64,000 nt of DNA, taken from NCBI GenBank assembly GCA_963849635.1, contig CAWKIA010000018.1, positions 682,001-746,000 on the forward strand, in the 5' to 3' direction. The notes beneath the pieces were generated by a model that worked only from the letters and a program-made list of their open reading frames with translations, was not told the origin of the DNA and searched no databases. This DNA is from CAVRUD01 sp963849635 (GTDB lineage: Bacteria > Chloroflexota > Chloroflexia > Thermomicrobiales > UBA6265). The translations under genes were made by a program, and so were the position numbers. Shown here piece by piece: positions 19,562-26,553 of the stretch; position 1 is the stretch's first letter, and every line of letters starts with the position of its first letter.

Positions 19562-20656
19562 ATGACTGAACCCGTAGCCGATCGCTTCGCCTCGCTCGTT
19601 TCGCGGCGCACGGTCGTCAAGACCGCACTTGCCGCTCCGCTCGCCGCCGCACTCGTGCGTGCGCCGCACGCCGGGGCACAGGACGCGATCACGGTCACGA
19701 TGGTGACCGATACCGCCGGACTAGGTGACCGCAACTTCAATGACTCCGCCAAGGCGGGCCTCGACCGCGCGGTCGCCGATTTCGGCGTCACCGGCGAGGT
19801 GATCGAGAGCACTGAGACCTCGCAGTACGTTCAGAACCTGACCGCCGCCGCTGAGCAGAGCGAGCTCACCGTCGGCGTTGGCTTCCTCCTGACGGACGCC
19901 ATCACCGCCGTGGCCGAGCAGTACCCGGACGACAGTTTCCTTCTGATCGACTCCGTCTCCGAAGCGCCGAATGTCTCCGGAGTGACGTTCCGTGAGCAGG
20001 AGGCCGCATTCCTGGCCGGCGTCGTCTCCGGCCTGACTACGAAGACGAACAAGATCGGCATCGTCGGCGGCCAGCGCATCCCACCGGTGATCCGGTACGA
20101 GGTCGGCTTCATCGCTGGCGTCAAGTGCGTAAACCAGGCGGCGGGTGACTCGGTCGTCGTTGCCTACGCCGACACCTTCGGAGATCCCGCCCTGGGCAAG
20201 GAGTACGCGCTCGCTCAGTACAACGACGGCGTCGACATCGTTCTGCCGATCGCGGGCAAGACGAGCGTCGGCTGCTACGAGGCAGCCAAGGAAAAGGGCA
20301 TGGAGTTCCTCGTTGTCAGCGCAGATAGCGACCAGGACTACCTCGCCCCAGGTCAGCAGGTCTGCCTTGCCTACAAGGGTGTCGGTGACTCGCTCTACCT
20401 CACCACTCAACAGTTTATCGAAGGCACCTTCCAGGGCGGCCCGCAGAGCCTCGGCCTCGTCGAAGGCGGCGTCGACCTGACTCTTCCAGGAGCAATGGTC
20501 GCACCGGAGACGCTGGTGATCGCCGAACAGTACAAGGCGGCGATCATCGCCGGCGCGATCAGCGTCCCCGCCGACGACGACCAGGCGGCCGCTTACGTCC
20601 CGACCGCACCGGACGCGCTACCGCCCGGCTCCCCCGAGGCGTCTCCGGAAGCGTAG
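19562..20656 (+). CDS. BMP-family ABC transporter substrate-binding protein (nucleoside type)
   Basis: Extracytoplasmic receptor of the PnrA/Med/BMP family, which in studied members binds purine nucleosides. The N-terminus SRRTVVKTALAAPLAAALVRAPHAGAQD carries a twin-arginine pattern (RRTVVK), so Tat export is likely. The mature protein shows MVTDTAGLGDRNFNDSAKAGLDRA, GVGFLLTDAITAVAEQYPDDSFLLIDSV, VSGVTFREQEAAFLAGVVSGL, KIGIVGGQRIPPVIRYEVGFIAGVK and VDIVLPIAGKTSVGCYEAAKEKG, all typical of the family. The tail is Pro/Ala/Ser-rich (PPGSPEASPEA). GGAGGAAAACC precedes the ATG. It heads the operon with an ATPase and two permeases. Confidence 0.92.
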   Translation: MTEPVADRFASLVSRRTVVKTALAAPLAAALVRAPHAGAQDAITVTMVTDTAGLGDRNFNDSAKAGLDRAVADFGVTGEVIESTETSQYVQNLTAAAEQSELTVGVGFLLTDAITAVAEQYPDDSFLLIDSVSEAPNVSGVTFREQEAAFLAGVVSGLTTKTNKIGIVGGQRIPPVIRYEVGFIAGVKCVNQAAGDSVVVAYADTFGDPALGKEYALAQYNDGVDIVLPIAGKTSVGCYEAAKEKGMEFLVVSADSDQDYLAPGQQVCLAYKGVGDSLYLTTQQFIEGTFQGGPQSLGLVEGGVDLTLPGAMVAPETLVIAEQYKAAIIAGAISVPADDDQAAAYVPTAPDALPPGSPEASPEA

Positions 20657-20682
20657 GTCCCTCGACAACACGAACCAGCGCG

Positions 20683-20710
20683 GCGGGGGTGGGCGGTTGC
20701 CCGCCCCCGC
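20683..20710 (+). terminator. GC-rich 12-bp hairpin after the BMP receptor gene
   Basis: GCGGGGGTGGGC (20683-20694) pairs with GCCCGCCCCCGC (20699-20710), with one G-T wobble and a GGTT loop. It stands 27 bases after the receptor stop and 144 bases before the ATPase start. Without a T-run it is more likely a partial terminator or mRNA-stabilising stem that lets the receptor be made in excess over the transporter core. That role is inference. Confidence 0.55.
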
Positions 20711-20853
20711 TGTGTATCCGTAGAATCAGCCGTACAACCGTTGCCAACCCGAACTCGACATCTCCCGCAACGGAGGCGTACCGCGCGTAGGCGTCAGTGG
20801 CGCCGCTTGCCTGCTTCAATGGACGCCACACTGGCCACGAATCCAGGAGTTCC

Positions 20854-22434
20854 ATGGCCGATACCGCACCCACCCCCACCGGCCACACCCAAGTTCCCGG
20901 CATCTATGCGGTCGAGATGCATGGCATCGTCAAACGCTTTCCCGGCGTCGTGGCGAATGACGGCATCGACTTATTGGTGAAGAAGGGTGAGATTCACGCC
21001 CTATTGGGCGAGAACGGCGCGGGCAAGTCGACCCTGATGAACAACCTCTTCGGGCTCTACCACCCCGACGAGGGCGAGATCCGAGTAGACGGGCGTCCTG
21101 TTGCCTTTTCCGGGCCACGCGAGGCGGTAGATGCCGGCCTGGGCATGGTGCACCAGCACTTTATGCTCATCCCTCGCTTTACAGTGACCGAGAACGTCAT
21201 CCTTGGATCGGAAGGAGATGGCGCCCTCCTTGACCGTGAAGTCGCCGCCGCCAACGTGGCCCGGCTGGCGGAGGATTACGGGCTCCGGGTCGATGCCCGC
21301 GCGCGCGTTGAAGACCTGCCGGTTGGCATGCAACAACGCGTCGAGATCCTGCGGGCGCTCTATCAGGGTGGCCGGACGCTGATCCTTGATGAGCCGACCG
21401 CACTCCTGACTCCCCAGGAGGTCGACGAGCTGTACGTGATCCTGCGCCGCCTGCGCGCAGCCGGCGGCACCGTCATCTTCATTACCCACAAGCTGCGCGA
21501 GGTCGCCGCCATCAGCGACCGGGTTACGGTCATCCGGCGCGGCAAGACGGTCGGCACCCGGGTGACCGAGGAGACGACAGCGCCAGAGCTGGCTGAGCTG
21601 ATGGTTGGCCGCGAAGTCCTGCTCCGCGTCAACCGTCCGCCGGCAACTCCCGGCGAGCCCATTCTCATTGCCGAGAATCTCCACGTGACAGGGTCGCGCG
21701 GGGAGGAGGCGTTGCGAGGCATCAGCCTGACGCTTCGCCGTGGCGAGATTCTCGGCATCAGCGGCGTCGAGGGGAATGGTCAGACCGAGCTAGTCGAAGT
21801 GCTGGCCGGCCTCCGAAAGCCCGATTCCGGCCGGGTCACGCTGCGCAACCAGGACGTGACCTCCTTTGGACCACACGAGCGACGGCGCGCCGGCCTCTCA
21901 TACATTCCTGAAGATCGCCATAATCGCGGCTTGGTCCTCGACTTTTCCCTGACGGAGAACGTGCTGCTCGGCAACGCCGACGATCGGCCATTCAGCAGGT
22001 TCGGCAGGATTTTTCCGGCGTATGTCCGCAGCCTGACTCGCCGGCTCATGCATCAGTTCGACGTGCGCGCGCCAAGTCCGGAGACACCTGCCCGATCCCT
22101 TTCCGGCGGCAATCAGCAGAAGCTGATCATCGCTCGGGAATTGCACCGCCAACCGGATGTCCTTCTGGCGGTCCAGCCAACGCGCGGCCTCGACGTCGGC
22201 GCGATCGAGTTCGTGCACCGGGCGCTTGTGAATGAGCGCGACAAGGATCGCGGCGTGATCCTGATCTCGTTCGATCTCGACGAGGTCATCGACCTGAGCG
22301 ATCGGATCCTGGTGATCTACGCCGGACAGTTCACGGGCGAATTCCAGAGCGGCCGTGTCCAGCGCACCGAGCTTGGACTCTGCATGGGAGGCAAATCCGT
22401 CGATGAGCAGCCATCCTCCGCCGTCGCGGACTGA
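20854..22434 (+). CDS. Nucleoside-type ABC transporter ATP-binding protein (NupA/YufO-like)
   Basis: Duplicated ABC ATPase of the simple-sugar/nucleoside importer group, 526 residues. First half: ALLGENGAGKSTLMNNLFGLYHPDEGEI, the Q-loop GMVHQHFMLIPRFTVTENV, LPVGMQQRVEILRAL (degenerate signature) and LILDEPTALLTPQEVDEL. Second half: GISGVEGNGQTELVEVLAGL (Walker A without the usual Lys-Ser/Thr, as in this group), LSGGNQQKLIIARELHRQPDVLLAVQPTRGLDVGA, where the usual Asp-Glu before PTRG is changed. ATG 20854 has AGGAG at 20844. It overlaps the first permease by 32 bases, showing translational coupling. Confidence 0.93.
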   Translation: MADTAPTPTGHTQVPGIYAVEMHGIVKRFPGVVANDGIDLLVKKGEIHALLGENGAGKSTLMNNLFGLYHPDEGEIRVDGRPVAFSGPREAVDAGLGMVHQHFMLIPRFTVTENVILGSEGDGALLDREVAAANVARLAEDYGLRVDARARVEDLPVGMQQRVEILRALYQGGRTLILDEPTALLTPQEVDELYVILRRLRAAGGTVIFITHKLREVAAISDRVTVIRRGKTVGTRVTEETTAPELAELMVGREVLLRVNRPPATPGEPILIAENLHVTGSRGEEALRGISLTLRRGEILGISGVEGNGQTELVEVLAGLRKPDSGRVTLRNQDVTSFGPHERRRAGLSYIPEDRHNRGLVLDFSLTENVLLGNADDRPFSRFGRIFPAYVRSLTRRLMHQFDVRAPSPETPARSLSGGNQQKLIIARELHRQPDVLLAVQPTRGLDVGAIEFVHRALVNERDKDRGVILISFDLDEVIDLSDRILVIYAGQFTGEFQSGRVQRTELGLCMGGKSVDEQPSSAVAD

Positions 22435-23659
22435 CCCGGACGACGAGCCGGGGGCTGTTGCAATCCCGGGTCTCGGCGACGGACGCGGGATAAGCGAGCG
22501 TCTGAGCGCGAATTCCGCCACCTCCGCGCTCGTTTCGTCGGCGGGAGCAGTCGCGGTTGCGCTCGTCCTGGGCGCCCTCGTGATCCTCTTCTCCGGTGAT
22601 GATCCGATTACCGCATACCGTGCACTTTTCTCCGGTTCGCTTGGCGACCTTCGTGGCATCTCTGAGACACTCGTCGCCGCGACGCCTTTGATCCTGGCGG
22701 GACTGGGATTTGCGATCGCGTTTCGAGCCGGTTTGTTCAATATTGGCCTTGAGGGCCAGGTGATCCTGGGCGGTCTGGCCGCCGGTCTGGTCGCGACTTA
22801 CGACCTGGGGGCCTGGCCGATCGCGATGCCACTCACGCTTGCGGCGGCAGCCCTGGCTGGCGGACTCTGGGCGGCGCTGGCTGGCGCTCTGAAAGCCAAG
22901 TCCGGGGCCAGCGAAGTCATCACGACAATCATGCTCAATTACCTTGCCTTCCGGATCGCAACCTGGGCGGTCGGCGCGGAAGACTGGTTGCCGGTCAACC
23001 CTGGGTTGCAGGCGACCGAGCGTGGCAGGGTGGACTCAACACTTCCCACGCTCCCCGAGTTTGTCGGCTGGCTCGATGACAAAATCTGGCTTCCCCGTTG
23101 GCTATCCGGTGTCGCTGATGACAATTTGCGCGTGCATGCCGGCATCGTCATAGCAGTCATCGCCGCCGTCATCCTCTGGTACGTGATCTTCAAGACGACC
23201 TTCGGCTACAAGGTGCGCACGGTTGGCCTTAGCCGCGGCGCCGCCGCCTACGCCGGATTCTCCTGGGGACTGACGATCACGCTGGCAATGGCCATCAGCG
23301 GCATCCTCGCCGGCCTGGCTGGTGCGAGCGAGACGCTCGGTCTCTACCAGGGGCAGTTCTACAACAGTGCCTCTGGCCTCGGGTTCACCGCGATTGCTGT
23401 CGGCCTCGTCGGGCGAAACCATCCCGGCGGCGTGGTCTTGGCCGGTCTACTCTTCGGCATTCTCAAGAGCGGCGCCACCGAGATGCAGAACAGCGCCGGA
23501 ACGTCGAAAGAACTCGTCCAGATCTTGCAGGCGCTGGTCATTCTGGCGATCGCCGGGTTTTCCGCCTCTGGCACGCTGCGCATCCGCGAGCGGTTCAAAT
23601 CGCGTACCTCGCCACCGGGTGCAGCCGCCACGGCGGCGGCAACCTCCGCGCGATCGTAG
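22403..23659 (+). CDS. Nucleoside-type ABC transporter permease 1
   Basis: Inner-membrane channel subunit related to YufP/NupB. It has about eight to ten hydrophobic helices with the family motifs ISETLVAATPLILAGLGFAIAFRAGLFNIGLEGQVILGGLAAGLV, SGASEVITTIMLNYLAFRI, FGYKVRTVGLSRGAAAYAGFS and GQFYNSASGLGFTAIAVGLVGRNHPGGVVLAGLLFGILKSGATEMQ. The N-terminal 45 residues are hydrophilic (Pro/Ser/Asp-rich), and the C-terminus is Ala/Thr-rich. ATG 22403 lies inside the ATPase gene with GGGAGG upstream. The frame is intact. It pairs with the second permease that follows. Confidence 0.92.
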   Translation: MSSHPPPSRTDPDDEPGAVAIPGLGDGRGISERLSANSATSALVSSAGAVAVALVLGALVILFSGDDPITAYRALFSGSLGDLRGISETLVAATPLILAGLGFAIAFRAGLFNIGLEGQVILGGLAAGLVATYDLGAWPIAMPLTLAAAALAGGLWAALAGALKAKSGASEVITTIMLNYLAFRIATWAVGAEDWLPVNPGLQATERGRVDSTLPTLPEFVGWLDDKIWLPRWLSGVADDNLRVHAGIVIAVIAAVILWYVIFKTTFGYKVRTVGLSRGAAAYAGFSWGLTITLAMAISGILAGLAGASETLGLYQGQFYNSASGLGFTAIAVGLVGRNHPGGVVLAGLLFGILKSGATEMQNSAGTSKELVQILQALVILAIAGFSASGTLRIRERFKSRTSPPGAAATAAATSARS

Positions 23660-23688
23660 TTCGTCGACATTCCGACTGGAGGCTGGCC

Positions 23689-24566
23689 CTGGACGACCTA
23701 TTCACTCGCGAAGTTCTTTGGGCAACATTACGCCTCACTGCCCCGGTCTTGTTCGCGGCAATGGGAGGACTGCTTTCGGAGCGAGCTGGTGTAGTCAACA
23801 TCGCGCTCGAGGGAATGATGCTAATCGGGGCTTTCAGCGCCGCGGCCGGTGCGATCTGGACTGGCAATGCCTTCCTAGGACTTCTCGTGGGAGTAGGCGC
23901 TGCCATGATTGGAGGAATCATCCATGCTGTCTGGTGCATCACATTACGCGGTGACCAGATTGTAGCCGGCACTGCGATCAATCTACTTGGGTTAGGTATT
24001 CCAACATTTCTCACGCAGCGAATATGGGGAATGGCTGGCGGCACCCCCAGTGCGGAGCGATTGCCGGCGCTAGGTCCCTTGAACATCCTGGTCTACCTGG
24101 CATTCATCCTAGTCCCGATCGTTCACTTCACTCTTTTCGAACTAAGTCAGGACTACGCATCCTGGCTTCGGGTGAGCACCCACGCGCAGCAGAGAGCGTC
24201 GGCATTGATGTCGGCAGGTATCGGTACGCCTGTGTGATCGCCAGCGGCGCCTTCGCCGGCCTGGGTGGGGCATTGCTGTCGATCGGTGACCTCGGCTCCT
24301 TCTCCGCCAACATGACCCAGGGCCGGGGGTTCATCGCCCTGGCGGCAGTGATCTTCGGCAACTGGATGCCGATCCCGACGATGGCGGCGACCCTGCTCTT
24401 TGGTTTCGCCCAGAACCTCGGCATCCAGGCTCAAGTAAAAGACTGGCCGATCTCTCGCGACCTGATCCTGGCACTGCCCTATCTGCTCACACTGGTCGCC
24501 ATCGCCGGATTCGTGCGCAGGTCTGCTCCGCCGGCTGGTCTCGGGCGGCATGCTGTCGGCGACTAG
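23689..24566 (+). CDS. Nucleoside-type ABC transporter permease 2 (one frameshift)
   Basis: Second channel subunit, YufQ/NupC-like. The motifs LFAAMGGLLSERAGVVNIALEGMMLIGAFSAAAGA, ITLRGDQIVAGTAINLLGLGIPTFLTQRIWG, LRILASGEHPRAAESVGIDV and GRGFIALAAVIFGNWMP are characteristic. The frame changes at about 24132, in a TTTT run that appears to have lost one T; joined it reads TLFRTKSGLRILASGEHP. No ATG, GTG or TTG lies at the expected N-terminus. The family match starts at LDDLFTREVLWATLRLTAP, where CTG 23689 follows TGGAGG, so either CTG is the start or the true start codon is corrupted. Confidence 0.82.
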
Positions 24567-24626
24567 TAGCTCGTGGCGGTCATCATTCCGATCTGACCAA
24601 GGCGCGATACCGCTCCGACCCCACCC

Positions 24627-24772
24627 GTCATTCCGAGCCTGTCGAGGAATCTAGAAGGGCGCGCGGTACCGAGGAGGCCCCGGCCTGCGAGAAGACGGTC
24701 CCGTGCTCTCGGAGTTAGCGGCACCATCGGAATGCCGTCCCCATCGAGATCCCTCGACAGGCTCGGGATGAC
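24627..24772. repeat. Palindromic repeat, family R1 copy 1 (inverted arms 24627-24652 and 24747-24772)
   Basis: The left arm starts GTCATTCCGAGCCTGTCGA and the right arm ends CTCGACAGGCTCGGGATGAC; the 26-base arms match at nearly all positions, with about 94 bases between them. It fills the gap after the nucleoside ABC operon. A diverged copy occurs at 49503-49626 with the same outward words. The structure is like a small non-autonomous palindromic element (MITE/REP-like). Confidence 0.75.
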
Positions 24773-24803
24773 CGAGGGGGGACGGGGCACCTTTGGGGAA
24801 CCG

Positions 24804-25253
24804 TCAGATCGACATCCCAAGCGCCGGCCCGGTGATGTCGATCCCAAATCTCGCGGCCACCGCCACCAGGCGCTCAAGATCGTTGCCGTGCCACACGTCT
24901 TCGAGATAGGTTGCCTCCAGCCCTGCCGGCGCGACGATGACTAGCAGCCGCGCCTCCTCGGAGTCGACCCGGTAAGAATGATCTCGTCCCTTCGGTAGCA
25001 CGATGCATTCGCCTTCGGTAACCAGTTGAAGCTGATCACCGAGGGCGACCGTCAGGCATCCGGCGAGAACAATGATTGTCTCGTCTTCTGATTGATGGCG
25101 GTGGCGAGGCGGTCCATCTCCGCGCTCTACGATGAGTTTAATCAGGGCAAACGGTTGGTCCGATTCGACGCCACCGGCGAGCAGTCGAGCTTCCTGCGAG
25201 CGGCCAAAAGTTCCTGATCTTGCTCCTGCACGGTCATCCTTCGGCGGCGACAT
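24804..25253 (-). CDS. Cupin-domain protein
   Basis: Small beta-barrel protein of 149 residues. The cupin core reads RGDGPPRHRHQSEDETIIVLAGCLTVALGDQLQLVTEGECIVLPKGRDHSYRV. HRH and the following Glu and later His (GRDHSY) match the usual metal-binding pattern of motifs 1 and 2, so a metal-binding cupin of isomerase, dioxygenase or sensor type is likely. The C-terminal third is helical and includes LERLVAVAARFGI. Start ATG 25253 has GGAGGAACC six bases upstream on the minus strand. It lies just downstream of the secreted protein gene at 25323, on the same strand. Confidence 0.83.
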   Translation of the reverse strand: MSPPKDDRAGARSGTFGRSQEARLLAGGVESDQPFALIKLIVERGDGPPRHRHQSEDETIIVLAGCLTVALGDQLQLVTEGECIVLPKGRDHSYRVDSEEARLLVIVAPAGLEATYLEDVWHGNDLERLVAVAARFGIDITGPALGMSI

Positions 25254-25322
25254 AGGTTCCTCCAACGCCAGGGCCGGCTGGGCTAACCCGGCCGGCCCTC
25301 TTCTCGCGAACGTGCGTCCTGG

Positions 25323-26308
25323 TTACTCGACGGTGAAGACGGTTGCCATGCCATCCATCACATGCGGGACGGCCGGTCATTGGATCGATGATGAAGCAGA
25401 TGACCGCGTAGGAACCCGGCGTCAGATCCAGCTCGATCCAGGTCGTCTGGCCACCGGACTGCAATGCGGCGTAGCCGACGTGGACGAACTGAGAGATGAG
25501 CGGCGGGCCGGCTGGTGGCGTGCCGGACATCATGCTGGAGAACTCGGCCACGATGTCGTCTGCCGTGACGCCATCTGGAATTCTCCAGAAGACCGCGTGA
25601 TGAGCGTGCATCTCACCGGTGTTGTCGATCTTCCAGACCTGCGGACCACTGGGGACGGTGTCGCCGCTAACGGTGTACTGGAGGCTGTCGGACTCCTCTA
25701 GGGTCACGGCTGCGGCCGGCTCCGCGACGGCTGTCGCCTCGGGGGTGGCAGCTGGCAGTGACGGTCAGCGGCACCAGTGTCATCTGCTCCTGGTCGCTCT
25801 CTTCGAAGGTGTAGTAGGAAGCCGCGATCCGGTACTCGCCGGCAGCCAGCTCGACGACGAACTGAACCGGAACACCCACTTCGAAGGTGTTGTTGCCCCC
25901 CGCGTAGACCCAATCATGCTGGGCGAGGTCGCTGCCAGCGGCGCCCTGGGCGAGATCGTGCTCTTCATCAGGTGTAAGTCCGGCAGGCGGCTGCATGAAG
26001 TCGACGTAGGCAACATAGGGCTCGGCGGCACTCAACGTCACAAGATAGCGGCCAGCGGTCAGCGACTCTGGCGCGACCACACCATCCGGGCCGACCTCGA
26101 TGGCAATCTCCGGTAGGCCAAGCGTGGGGAGAATCTCATTGCTCTGGGCGGAATCGATCTGCGTCTCCTGCGCGGTGATCGGTCCTGCCGTGGCAATCAG
26201 CAGTGCCAGGACCATCACGGGCAAGACGAGCCGAGTTGCCCGGAGGCGAATCGATCCAATCACGGATTTCGGCTTCCGTCGAATGTTCCGCACTTCTTCG
26301 AATGACAT
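25323..26308 (-). CDS. Secreted protein with two beta-sandwich-like halves, unknown function (two frameshifts)
   Basis: I cannot name a family with confidence. Residues 1 to about 47 form a long signal region (RLVLPVMVLALLIATAGPITAQE). Two similar halves follow. One has SLTAGRYLVTLSAAEPYVAYVDFMQPPAGLTPDEEHDL; the second has VPSGPQVWKIDNTGEMHAHHAVFWRIPDGVTADDIV and ends with a cupredoxin-like LTPGSYAVICFIIDP ... HVMDGMATVFTVE. The His-rich MHAHH and final PHVMDGM resemble metal-site segments of plastocyanin-like domains, but no clear Cys-x-His-x-Met set is seen. The frame breaks at about 25750 and about 25367, each reading as one extra base; joined, the gene ends at 25323. GAGGAG precedes the start. 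Confidence 0.65.
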
Positions 26309-26441
26309 CGTCGGCTCTCCTCATCCTCAATCTACGCGTCCGATCGACCTCGGCCGGGATTCCCGACTCTCGGGTGTTTCCGGTTCGTGGTCTGATGCTA
26401 TTGAGTTTGCGCTTCGTCGCGGAGAGATTGGAGCGACGGCG

Positions 26442-26488
26442 CCTATACACCACCTATACACTTGCCCATCAGTACAATCAGGTGATTG
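26442..26488. promoter_or_regulatory. Direct repeats and a palindrome upstream of the XRE-type regulator, possible operator
   Basis: CCTATACAC occurs twice, at 26442-26450 and 26453-26461, 11 bases apart (one DNA turn). CAATCAGGTGATTG at 26475-26488 is a perfect inverted repeat. Both lie 66-112 bases before the ATG of the XRE regulator and between it and the divergent secreted-protein gene. This suits binding sites for the regulator or for RNA polymerase (TATACA inside the direct repeat resembles a -10 box). Inferred from sequence only. Confidence 0.4.
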
Positions 26489-26553
26489 CAATCTCGTTTG
26501 GCTGCTCTTTGACCACATACAATGGCGACCAACGTGGGAGCCGCGACGTCCAC

